Made by a program: the position numbers and the translations under genes. Positions 45,723-54,118 of a DNA stretch of 64,000 nt are shown one piece after another. The DNA is from Candidatus Ozemibacter sibiricus (lineage in GTDB: Bacteria > Muiribacteriota > Ozemobacteria > Ozemobacterales > Ozemobacteraceae): assembly GCA_003327425.1 (NCBI GenBank), contig QOQW01000008.1:145240-209239 (forward strand). The letters run 5' to 3'. Within the stretch, counting starts at the first letter, position 1. The number at the start of each line of letters is the position of its first letter. The notes under the pieces are model-generated. The model did no database searches. It had not been told where the DNA came from and was given only the letters and a program-made list of their open reading frames with translations.

Positions 45723-46328
45723 ATGCGAGAACCGAGGGCATACCGGGGCGGGCGCCGCCCGGGCATGACGGTCGTCGAACTGGTGGTCGCCATCGGCATC
45801 ATGGTCGTCCTGCTGGGTATCGTCTTCCAGGTGCTGCCGTCGATCGGCCGTCAGGAACGCGATCTCGACCGGCAGCTGCGGTTCGCGCAGACCGCTCAGG
45901 AGGTCTTTACCCTCATGAAAAGCGACCTGCGCTCGCTCGAACGGCTGCAGGCCGGGCCTGATCGCCTCGATCTCACGCGCGTGGTCGGCTTGACCGCGGC
46001 AGGGAACGAGCAGATCGAGCGGGTCTCCTGGCAGCTCGGTCCGCGCGGAGTGACCGAGCATCGGGGGACGGGCGAGGCCCGCCTCCATTCTTTCCTGGAG
46101 GCCGGCGAAGAAGCGACCGGCCGTTCCTTCGGGGGAGGCTTCCGGCTGACCGGCATTCGCACCGAAGACGATGGCAGCGTCAGCGGCGAAGTGATGATCG
46201 ATCTGCGGGTGGATGAGGGCCGGAGGAGCGACCGCCCGGCCATGGTCGCCAGCCTGAGCGTGGCGGTGCGCGGGCGGGTTCTGCAAACGGTCGGTCAGGC
46301 CGCGCCGACGTCAGGAGGCGCCCCATGA
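45723..46328 (+). CDS. Type IV pilin-like (PulJ/GspJ-like) protein
   Basis: A 201-residue prepilin with GRRPGMTVVELVVAIGIMVV: cleavage after Gly gives Met at +1 and Glu at +5. FTLMKSDLRSLERLQAGPDRL resembles the GspJ family. ATG 45723 is preferred (GGGAG eight bases upstream) over GTG 45717. Its stop overlaps the next start by 4 bp. Confidence 0.82.
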   Translation: MREPRAYRGGRRPGMTVVELVVAIGIMVVLLGIVFQVLPSIGRQERDLDRQLRFAQTAQEVFTLMKSDLRSLERLQAGPDRLDLTRVVGLTAAGNEQIERVSWQLGPRGVTEHRGTGEARLHSFLEAGEEATGRSFGGGFRLTGIRTEDDGSVSGEVMIDLRVDEGRRSDRPAMVASLSVAVRGRVLQTVGQAAPTSGGAP

Positions 46329-48535
46329 GCATGCGCAGGCCCGTTCTGCCTCGCGAGCCTGCCTCGCCGTCCAGATGGCATGGGGAGGATCGATCCTCTC
46401 CGATCCTGGAACAGCCGAAGGAGGGGGCGTCGTGGTGTCGCCCCGACCGGAACGGTGTCGCCCTGTTCGTGGTGATCGGGTTCCTGGCTTTCGTGACGAT
46501 TGTCGCCCTCTACCTGCATTCCTTTTCGCGGCGGCAGATGGCCCAGACCCGCCAGCACAGCCGGATCGAAGTGGCCTGGCGGGCCGCCACCCTCGCCGCC
46601 CGCCAGGCCGACCTGCTGCTGGAGCGGGCGACGGAGTTCCTGAACAGCACCGACCCGTCGACCTGGCCGAAGCGCGACAAAGCCCCACTGCCCCTGCGTC
46701 CGCTGATCGAGGCGATCACCGAGCGGGATGGCCGTCTGCGCGGGGCTGACACCCTCTGGGAACTCCCCCTGGATCACACCCCGCTGCGTCCCCTGCTCGA
46801 AGAAGAACCCCATCTGGGGGTGACGGTGACGATCGCCCTGCGAGGCGTGCAGCCATTGCTGGACGAACCGGCCGTGCCCGGGCTGAGCGAGCCGCCCGCC
46901 GAATGGCGCGGTCGGTTCGTGATCGAAGCGCGCGCCACCCTCGACGAGGTGGAGCGCCGGGTGATGACCAAACGCGAGTTTCGCTGGGTCAGCCTGCAGT
47001 GGCCGGTGGTCGGCCGGTTCGTCCTGACCGCGCTGCGCGGCAGCGGGCAACCCAACCCGCTGCGCGTCGAGCCTCCAGCTCCCGGGCGGGGAAGCCCCCG
47101 CTTCCCGCCCGATCTGCGACCGGCGCCCGGCGTACAACCCCTGACCATCATGGGTGGCCCGCCGGTCACCGACCGGGCCGGGGTGGCCCGCGATCCCGCG
47201 TCTTACCTCGACCGCCAAGGCTGGATCTATCTGGGGAACCCGCCGCCCAGCCCCTCCGATTTCTGGACCCTGGGGGCAGCGCTGGGCCTGGGCGATACGG
47301 GCGAAGGCTTCCCCGCCGATCATCGCCCCTGGTTCTTCGAGATTCCGCAAGGAGCCTCGCGGCTGGGCATGGGGCAAGGTCCAACGGCGCTGTGGCCACG
47401 CTTCGAGTCGGTGGTGTTCGCGTGCGTCCCGTACGGGCAGAGTCGCGAACGGGCCAATCAGTATGCGTTGCACACCTGCCCCGGCGATCTCGATACCTAC
47501 TCGCATCTCCGCTTGATGGGCACCAGTCGCGAGCCGTCGCCGACGCTGGTCTTCGGCCCGGTCTTCCGGCGATACCTGCTCGAACAGGGCATCCGGCCCC
47601 GGCCGCGCTTCCCCAATGATCTACCCCCGGTCGCCCTCATTCCCTTCGTGCGGCCGGAAGACTACAACCGGCCCGATTTTGGAGTGCCGGGGCTGGATCG
47701 GCGGGTCCCCGACATCCTGCGGGCCGCCTGCGCCGGCTATGACGGGTTCCGGCTGGCCATGTCGGCTCTGGTCATCGCGCCGGCCAACGAAGCGCTGGCC
47801 TTCGCACTGAATCAGGCCTCGCCGGCCCAGTTGAAACCGCAGTTCCGAACGGCCGAGATTCCCAAACTGGGACGTGATCTGATGTTCGACCCCGCCCGAC
47901 CCGACCGGCTCCTGCTCGACGGCCCCTGCCGCCTGCTGCGGGGCGGGCAGACGGTGTTCGAGGGCTCCCTCGGCCATGCCCTGGCCAATCTGAACACCCT
48001 GGCCCTGGCTCGCGCCGCCCGCGTCTTCCCCGACGGCGCCCGGTTGCGCACCTGGCTCGAGGGCCGGCTGGCCCGGGGGCGGTCGGTAACCGGGGTCTAC
48101 GAGGTGAGCGGTCCCTTCACCTGGACCGACGAATGGAACACCCTGGCCCTCGGCGGCGTGGTGGTGGTGGCCCATGGCGACATCACGATCCGCGCCGGGG
48201 TGATGCCCCGCAGCCGGGCGGTGCTGCCCGATGCGGTCGACCACCCTGTAACCTTGTACTCGAAAGACGGAAATATTATTCTGGCGACCAATCAGCCGGT
48301 ACAAGCCGCTCTGGTGGCGCCGCGCGGGCAGTTGCGCGGGCCGGCCGACGGCGAGGTCGACCTGCGGGGGCTGGTGGCCGTCGGGGAGCTGCCGCTCGAC
48401 CAGTTCAAGACGGGGCGGCCCAAGACGATCCGCTATGATGCCCGCCATGACTGGGCCGATCCCGCGGCCTACGATCGGAGTTTCCGCTTGCAGCTCGAAG
48501 AGCAGAACCTGTTCTTCGCGGTGAAACCTCGATAG
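46325..48535 (+). CDS. Large GspK/PilX-like pseudopilus protein
   Basis: A 736-residue protein with a membrane helix at about 44-65 (NGVALFVVIGFLAFVTIVALY) after a basic N-terminal region, followed by a very long external part. The SFSRRQMAQ stretch after the helix and the position after three pseudopilin genes fit a PilX or GspK-like minor subunit, but the size is about twice that of GspK. The exported part includes a segment reading TLALGGVVVVAHGDITIRAG, like a beta-helix or polymer-forming cytoskeletal surface, as in some PilX-neighbour proteins. AGGAGG six bases upstream supports ATG 46325. Confidence 0.7.
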   Translation: MSMRRPVLPREPASPSRWHGEDRSSPILEQPKEGASWCRPDRNGVALFVVIGFLAFVTIVALYLHSFSRRQMAQTRQHSRIEVAWRAATLAARQADLLLERATEFLNSTDPSTWPKRDKAPLPLRPLIEAITERDGRLRGADTLWELPLDHTPLRPLLEEEPHLGVTVTIALRGVQPLLDEPAVPGLSEPPAEWRGRFVIEARATLDEVERRVMTKREFRWVSLQWPVVGRFVLTALRGSGQPNPLRVEPPAPGRGSPRFPPDLRPAPGVQPLTIMGGPPVTDRAGVARDPASYLDRQGWIYLGNPPPSPSDFWTLGAALGLGDTGEGFPADHRPWFFEIPQGASRLGMGQGPTALWPRFESVVFACVPYGQSRERANQYALHTCPGDLDTYSHLRLMGTSREPSPTLVFGPVFRRYLLEQGIRPRPRFPNDLPPVALIPFVRPEDYNRPDFGVPGLDRRVPDILRAACAGYDGFRLAMSALVIAPANEALAFALNQASPAQLKPQFRTAEIPKLGRDLMFDPARPDRLLLDGPCRLLRGGQTVFEGSLGHALANLNTLALARAARVFPDGARLRTWLEGRLARGRSVTGVYEVSGPFTWTDEWNTLALGGVVVVAHGDITIRAGVMPRSRAVLPDAVDHPVTLYSKDGNIILATNQPVQAALVAPRGQLRGPADGEVDLRGLVAVGELPLDQFKTGRPKTIRYDARHDWADPAAYDRSFRLQLEEQNLFFAVKPR

Positions 48536-48552
48536 GAGCAGGAGGACCACCC

Positions 48553-49446
48553 ATGATGCCATCGAGATGGTTCACTCCCTTCATGACACGAGCGACCGCC
48601 CCCTGGGGACGGGAGAGTTCGCGACGGCAGCGGCTCGGCGGGGGCGCGGCGGGCCGTCGCTGGGTCATGCTGGCGGTGTTCCTGCTGGTCGGCGTCCAGG
48701 TCGGGCAGGGACAGCCGGTCCCCGCCACCGGAGCAGTACGGATCGACCTGCAGATGGGCGGCGTCGGCTCGGTCACCGAGTTCTTCCGGGCGCCGAACGT
48801 CGGCCAGCCGGCGGGCGACCCCACCTGGAAGCACGAGTGGCGGCCTGACGGCAGTCGGCCGGCTTTTCCCCCGGGCCGGGAACCCGTCGTTCAGCCTCCC
48901 GCAGGCACGGTGCCTCCTGGCATGACCGACGGTGCTGCCGTCTGGAGCGGAATTCCCGACGGCGGCACGGCGGCCCCCACCGAGACCCAGGTCAGTCTGC
49001 CGACGGTCCTGTTCCCGGTCGAGGTCGATGCCAGCAAGGCCTGGCAGCCGACCGGCGTCATGCTGCGTCGCGGACAGGCCTTCGAGGTCGAGGTGGCGGG
49101 GCGTTGGTCGATGCACAAAGATGAGCGGTGGTGTTCCGGCGAGGGGCTGGTCGCGCATGGCCCCCTCGGCCGGGTGGCCAATGAATACCCGGGGCACCTG
49201 TCGCCCATCTGTCCGCTGCCGCTGCATCCGGCGGGAACGCTGGCCGGCCGTATCGGCGGCGGGCCGCCCTTTCCCATCGGCCTGGGCGGGGTCTTCCAGG
49301 CCGACGCCGACGGGGAGCTCGAGCTGATGCCCAACGATGTGTTCGATCCCGGGCCGCGCGGCCAGCCCTGCCCGGTCTGCCATGATCCCGATGGCCACCT
49401 CTGGAACAACCAGGGGTTCTTGCGCGTCGGCATCTCCATCCCCTGA
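48553..49446 (+). CDS. Secreted protein with LecA-like (PA-IL) beta-sandwich domain
   Basis: A 297-residue exported protein with a long basic n-region and signal helix (WVMLAVFLLVGVQVGQGQ). The C-terminal half (about 150-297) resembles the PA-IL galactophilic lectin fold: WQPTGVMLRRGQAFEVEVAG, HPAGTLAGRIGGG, ADADGELELMPND and NNQGFLRVGISI. It has PCPVCHD (CxxC), which is not typical of lectins. AGGAGG lies seven bases before ATG 48553. As the last gene of the pseudopilin cluster it may be the secreted or pilus-displayed product; that is an inference. Confidence 0.6.
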   Translation: MMPSRWFTPFMTRATAPWGRESSRRQRLGGGAAGRRWVMLAVFLLVGVQVGQGQPVPATGAVRIDLQMGGVGSVTEFFRAPNVGQPAGDPTWKHEWRPDGSRPAFPPGREPVVQPPAGTVPPGMTDGAAVWSGIPDGGTAAPTETQVSLPTVLFPVEVDASKAWQPTGVMLRRGQAFEVEVAGRWSMHKDERWCSGEGLVAHGPLGRVANEYPGHLSPICPLPLHPAGTLAGRIGGGPPFPIGLGGVFQADADGELELMPNDVFDPGPRGQPCPVCHDPDGHLWNNQGFLRVGISIP

Positions 49447-49506
49447 TCGGCCCGAGAAAGGACGAACGCGCCGCGCGACCGCGCCGGTCGCTCCACCGCC
49501 TCGATG

Positions 49507-49529
49507 CGCCCGGCCACCCCGGCCGGGCG
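49507..49529. terminator. GC-rich hairpin after the LecA-like gene
   Basis: CGCCCGGCC and GGCCGGGCG form a 9-bp stem with a 5-nt loop, 60 bp past the stop. No T-run follows. Confidence 0.35.
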
Positions 49530-49631
49530 GCCGCCTTGTGCCGCGCCCGACGGCAGGGAGCCCGCTGAACCAGCCAGACCCGCATCCTGAGCCTGGTTGA
49601 AAAGGGGGGTTCCGGGCGCGGGAAAATCGGG

Positions 49632-49637
49632 TAGAAT
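49632..49637 (+). promoter_or_regulatory. -10 box implying a leaderless transcript
   Basis: TAGAAT ends six bases before ATG 49644, so the expected transcript start is the A of the start codon. No Shine-Dalgarno is present. A weak TTCCGG at 49610-49615 with 16-bp spacing could be the -35. The same -10/ATG distance occurs at the island promoter. Confidence 0.45.
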
Positions 49638-49643
49638 ACTCCC

Positions 49644-52600
49644 ATGGAAGGGCGGTTCGAACAGGCGGTGGCCCAACTGGCCTCGCCTGTTGAGGAAGAG
49701 CGGCTCCAGGCCATTCGTACGTTGTACGAGCTGCAGGACCGGCGGGCCATCGATCTGCTGCCGCGCGTGGTCGAGATGGATCGGGCGGTCGAGGTCCGCT
49801 ACCTGGCGCGCAAGACCTACTACCTGTTGCGCGATGTCATTCCCGAAAAGCAGGACGAACCGTTCCTGCCGCTCCCCGACGGCATCGCCCTGGACGATTT
49901 CGAAAAACTGCTGTTCGACGAGAACCCGCGGCTACGGAAAGAAGCCCTGGCGCTGGTGCCCCGCATCGACGCGGGCTCGGTCGCCCCCTTCCTGCGGGCC
50001 GCCCTGCCCAAGGAATCCGATCCCGCCCTGCAGGCCCAGGTGCTGGCCGCCCTGGGCAAGGTCGGGACGCGGCATGACATTCCCGCCATCGCCGAATTCC
50101 TCAAGCATGCCGATCCCGCCCTGCGGATGATCGCCATCGATGCGCTGGCCACGATCGGCGGGGCCGAGGCGCTCGAGTATGTGGTGCCCGTGCTGCGGGA
50201 TGCCGATCCGAAGGTGCGAGCCCAGGCCGGCAAAGTCCTGCAGGTGCTCGAACCGGCCGAGATGCTGAAGATCCTGCGAACGATGGCGACCTCGACCGAC
50301 CTGGAGATGCGCGATGCCGCCGTCTTCACCTTGCAGCGCTATCGGTCGGCGGCGTCGGCCAAGATCCTGGGCTATCTGGCGGCCAACGATCCCGATCCCG
50401 GGCTGCGCGAACGCGCCAAGACCGCCCTCGAGGCGATGGCGAAGATCGACGAGCACGCCAAGGCGGTGCTCGATCTCCTGAACAAGCCCGAAGAACCCGA
50501 CGATCCGAACGCTCCGGCCATCATCAGCCTCGATGGCAAGGTGCTGAAAGCCATGCCCGAAGCGCCGCCGGCCTCGCCGGGGGCGCCCGCCCCGCCGCCG
50601 CCCAAGGTCATGGTGGTGCCCGGCCTCTCACGCAAGCTAGCGCGCGATATCAGCGAGGGCGATGCCCCGACCAAGGAGGCCGCCCTCAAGCAACTGGCGG
50701 GGAACATCGGCGCCAACCTGGTGCCGTTCCTGCTGCTGCGGCTCGATCTCGAAGAAGACGTGCGCATCGTCTCCTACCTGCTCACCCTGCTGGGGAAATC
50801 GAAAGCGACCTCGGCCTATGCGGCCGTGATCAAGCGGTTCAAGCATCCCGACGACCGCGTGCGGGCCAACGCCATCGAGGCGGCCATGGCCATCGATCCC
50901 GCCACCACGCCTGACCGGGTGGCCGGCTTCCTCAAGGATGACAACAACCGGGTGCGCGCCAACTCGATCCTGGCCTGCGCCCGGCGGCCGGCCTTCGACC
51001 CGCTCGTCTTCGTCCAGGACCTGGCGGCGGGCAGCGATCCGGCCTGGCGGCGCAGCGCCCTGTTCGTCATCGGCAAACTGCAGCGGCCGAGCTTCCTGCC
51101 GGTTCTGGCCGACCTGGTCAAGGACGATGACATGGAAGTGCGCCATCTGGCCTTCCGTGAGATCAAGAACTACGCCGCCCGCCACGTGCGCGGCGCTGCC
51201 GAGCTGGCCGAGGTGGCCGGCAAGATGCTGGCCCGCGAAACCGGAGGCTCGGGCAACTTCGACGAGGAGTTCCACAAGGCCATGCTGGCCATGCGGGCGC
51301 CGACCACCCCCAAGAAGGTGCCACGCCTGGCCAAGGCAGGGAAATCGGCCACCGAGGAGCTGGGCGAACAGCTCCTGGGCACCGACGGGCTGAAAGAAGC
51401 GGGCCAGAAGGTCAAAGAACTGCAGAAACAGGCGCAGGCCGCCCGCGACAAGGTCAAGGAGAAGCTGGCCGCCATGAACTGGCGGGAAAAGCTGGTGGCC
51501 TGGGGCGGGCCGGCGGGGCTGGCGCTCTTCCTCGTCCTGCACCTCGTCGCGCTGGCATCCCATCTGCGGGCCGCCAGCCCCTTCCGGAGGCTGACCCTCG
51601 CGGCGACCGCGGCCGCGTTCGGCCTGGGGGCGCTCTTGAGCCTGGGGAAACGGTTCGGCCTGGCCGCCCTCCTGGCCGCCGGCCTGTGGGTCGCCCCCAT
51701 CGTCGCCGCCTGGCTTGACGTCCAGGATGCCGATCTGCTCGGCGGGCCACGGGTGGTGACCCGACCAGAACCCGCCGCGGGCGAGACTGCGTCGGCCCCC
51801 GTCGCCACGCCGTTGCCCGCCAGCGCCCCGCCAGCGGTCGGGGCGTCGGCCCCCGGCCCTGTTCCTGTCGCGGCGCCGCCGGCCGCGCCGAAGGCCGCCG
51901 CCACCATTCGCCTGCAAGAGCCGGCGCGCGGGGCCCGTCTGCAAGGCGATCTGCTGATCAGAGCGCAGGTCAAGGGGAAAGCCAGGGCGGTCGAGATCTT
52001 CCTCGATGAGGTGCTGATCAAGCGGTTCGACGAAGCCCGGGAGGGTCTCTTCGAGCATCGCCTGGCGGTCGGCAGTGAAGCGGCTCCTGGTCGTCGGGCG
52101 GTCAAGGTGCGGGTCATCGATCCGGCCGGGCGCCATGCCGAAGATGTCGTGATCGTCCAGCTGCTCGAGCCGTTGCCCGACATCTCCATCCTGGTGCCGC
52201 CCGATGCCGGGGTCTACTGGCGTGATGAGAAGTTCGTGGCGATGGTGCCAGGCAAGAGCCTCGACCAGGTCGAATTCGTGCTCGATGGGGCCGCGCTGCA
52301 GACCTTTTCTGCCGAAGGGGAAGGCCGCTATGAAGTCCCGGTGGCCCTGGCCGCGCTGAGCGAAGGCCCTCATACCCTCGAGGTGCGGGCCACCCTGCTC
52401 GACGGGCGGGTGGCCACCGCCACCTCGATCTTCCGGGCCCTGGTGCCGCGGCCGACCATCGCCTTCAAGACGCCTCGCCACGGCGAGGAGGTGTTCGGCA
52501 CCGTGCCGATCGAGTTCGCGGTCGACAGCGGCTATCGCGACACCGCGGTGCGAAGCGTCACCTGGTACCTCGATGGGGTGACGAAGACGACCCTGGCCTC

Positions 52601-53831
52601 GCCCCCCTGGCAGGATTCCTGGGACACCCGGGATCAGGCCCTGGGCACCCACGAGTTGCGGGCGGTGGTGGTGAACGAGCTGGGCCTGGCGTCCGAGGCG
52701 ATGATCCGGGTCGATCTCATCCAGCCTGCCTTCTCGGTGGCCATCGAAGGGCTGAAGGCCGGGCAGGTGCTGACCGAGGACACCACCGGCACCGTGACCG
52801 TGGTCAATGAGGTGCCGGGAACGACCATCCAGCGGGTGGTGATGACCGTCGACGACCGGCCGTTCCATGAACTCACCGCCTCACCGTTCACCTTCACCAT
52901 ACGGGTCGAAGACATCCCGCCCGGGCCTCGCAAGCTGGGGGCCGAGGTCCATCGCTCGGACGGGCAGAAGGCGCGCGCCTCGCTCTCCTTCTCGGTCAGG
53001 CCGCGCCACCGCCGCACCATCTTCCTCACCGCCCGCGACGCGGCAGGCCGCTTCCTGACCCCCGCCGATCTCGGCAAGGCGAAGCTCGAGGTCCGGCAGG
53101 ATGGCCGATCGGTAGGCGGCTTCCTCTTGCAATCGGCCGGGGAAGCCCCGATGTTTTTCGGGCTGGTACTCGATCTGTCGGCCAGCATGAAGAACGATCG
53201 ACGGCTGAACAAGGCCAAAGAAGCGCTGGCCGCCTTCCTCGATGGCATGCAGCCCCAGGATCAAGCGTTCCTGATCGCCTATTCCGATGCGGCCGAGACG
53301 GTGGCCGGCTTCACCAGCGACCGAACCAGACTGCAGCAGGAACTCGAGTATCTCCCCCCCAAGCGGGGCAGCGCCCTGCTCGAGGCGGTGGCCCAGGCGG
53401 TCGCTCTCGCGGCCGGCGCTCCCGAGCGCACCGCCGTGGTGATCGTGGCCGACAGCGGCGACGAGAACCTGGAACGCACCGCCCGTGCCAGTCGGGTGCC
53501 CGCCGCCGAGGTGCTGGAAGCCGTCAAGCAGGCCGATGTGCAGATCTACACGGTCGGCCTCGGCGATCTGGCGCCGAGCGCCGTCGCCGATGGCGCCAAA
53601 GAGCTACGGGGGCTGGCCGAGCGGTCCGGGGGGCGATTCCTCGCCGTGCCGAACCCGAACGACCTGCCGGAGGCGCTGCGCGGGCTGATGCGCGAGCTGC
53701 GGAGCCAGATCCGGCTCTCGTTCACGATGCCGCTCGGGTCGGTCGACGGCAAGTGGCACCCGCTCGAGATCACCGCGACTGGGATGACAGAAATCGAGAT
53801 GCTGTACAAGCCTGGCTATCGGGCTCGGTAA
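49644..53831 (+). CDS. Giant HEAT-repeat / VWA membrane protein
   Basis: A 1395-residue protein. Residues about 1-560 are tandem HEAT-like repeats (for example GRFEQAVAQLASPVEEERLQ, LAALGKVGTRHDIPAIAEFL and SALFVIGKLQRPSFLPVLAD). A membrane section with about three helices lies at about 615-695, followed by an Ala/Pro linker, then several Ig-like beta domains (about 755-1120), and a C-terminal von Willebrand A domain with an intact MIDAS start DLSAS near 1175 (FGLVLDLSASMKNDRR) and VIVADSGDEN. HEAT repeats are probably cytoplasmic and the VWA domain outside. The role is unknown; protein-protein scaffolding or adhesion is an inference. Translation may be leaderless. Confidence 0.82.
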   Translation: MEGRFEQAVAQLASPVEEERLQAIRTLYELQDRRAIDLLPRVVEMDRAVEVRYLARKTYYLLRDVIPEKQDEPFLPLPDGIALDDFEKLLFDENPRLRKEALALVPRIDAGSVAPFLRAALPKESDPALQAQVLAALGKVGTRHDIPAIAEFLKHADPALRMIAIDALATIGGAEALEYVVPVLRDADPKVRAQAGKVLQVLEPAEMLKILRTMATSTDLEMRDAAVFTLQRYRSAASAKILGYLAANDPDPGLRERAKTALEAMAKIDEHAKAVLDLLNKPEEPDDPNAPAIISLDGKVLKAMPEAPPASPGAPAPPPPKVMVVPGLSRKLARDISEGDAPTKEAALKQLAGNIGANLVPFLLLRLDLEEDVRIVSYLLTLLGKSKATSAYAAVIKRFKHPDDRVRANAIEAAMAIDPATTPDRVAGFLKDDNNRVRANSILACARRPAFDPLVFVQDLAAGSDPAWRRSALFVIGKLQRPSFLPVLADLVKDDDMEVRHLAFREIKNYAARHVRGAAELAEVAGKMLARETGGSGNFDEEFHKAMLAMRAPTTPKKVPRLAKAGKSATEELGEQLLGTDGLKEAGQKVKELQKQAQAARDKVKEKLAAMNWREKLVAWGGPAGLALFLVLHLVALASHLRAASPFRRLTLAATAAAFGLGALLSLGKRFGLAALLAAGLWVAPIVAAWLDVQDADLLGGPRVVTRPEPAAGETASAPVATPLPASAPPAVGASAPGPVPVAAPPAAPKAAATIRLQEPARGARLQGDLLIRAQVKGKARAVEIFLDEVLIKRFDEAREGLFEHRLAVGSEAAPGRRAVKVRVIDPAGRHAEDVVIVQLLEPLPDISILVPPDAGVYWRDEKFVAMVPGKSLDQVEFVLDGAALQTFSAEGEGRYEVPVALAALSEGPHTLEVRATLLDGRVATATSIFRALVPRPTIAFKTPRHGEEVFGTVPIEFAVDSGYRDTAVRSVTWYLDGVTKTTLASPPWQDSWDTRDQALGTHELRAVVVNELGLASEAMIRVDLIQPAFSVAIEGLKAGQVLTEDTTGTVTVVNEVPGTTIQRVVMTVDDRPFHELTASPFTFTIRVEDIPPGPRKLGAEVHRSDGQKARASLSFSVRPRHRRTIFLTARDAAGRFLTPADLGKAKLEVRQDGRSVGGFLLQSAGEAPMFFGLVLDLSASMKNDRRLNKAKEALAAFLDGMQPQDQAFLIAYSDAAETVAGFTSDRTRLQQELEYLPPKRGSALLEAVAQAVALAAGAPERTAVVIVADSGDENLERTARASRVPAAEVLEAVKQADVQIYTVGLGDLAPSAVADGAKELRGLAERSGGRFLAVPNPNDLPEALRGLMRELRSQIRLSFTMPLGSVDGKWHPLEITATGMTEIEMLYKPGYRAR

Positions 53832-53940
53832 GGCTGGCTCGGTAAGGCTTCTCGCCATGCGCGGACCGCGCGCTCGTTCGTCGTGCCCGCCAGCACTGGG
53901 GCCGGCGCCTCCCAATGGCGACGCCGCCGCGCCGCCGCGC

Positions 53941-53975
53941 GGCCGGCGATGGTCGGCCCTGGCCGGCCTGTTTTG
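53941..53975 (+). terminator. Candidate terminator of the HEAT-VWA gene
   Basis: GGCCGGC and GCCGGCC pair around a 14-nt loop, followed by TGTTTTGG, about 110 bp after the stop. The remaining 290-bp gap up to the RND gene is GC-rich with no supportable gene. Confidence 0.4.
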
Positions 53976-54118
53976 GTGGCGACGCGGCCTCAGGGCCGGC
54001 GTCGCTCGATCTGCCGACCGCCGTCTCACAAGCCGCCATCAGCCGCTCGTGCCTCGACCAGCGCGATGGCGTGCCGGTGGCGGTGTCTTTCCGCAGACCC
54101 TGAGGCCCCCGCCTGCGG

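Noticed and set aside
50637..52868. 743-codon minus-strand frame opposite the HEAT-VWA gene
   Set aside because: Antisense shadow; composition rich in Gly/Arg/Asp/His with no recognisable fold.
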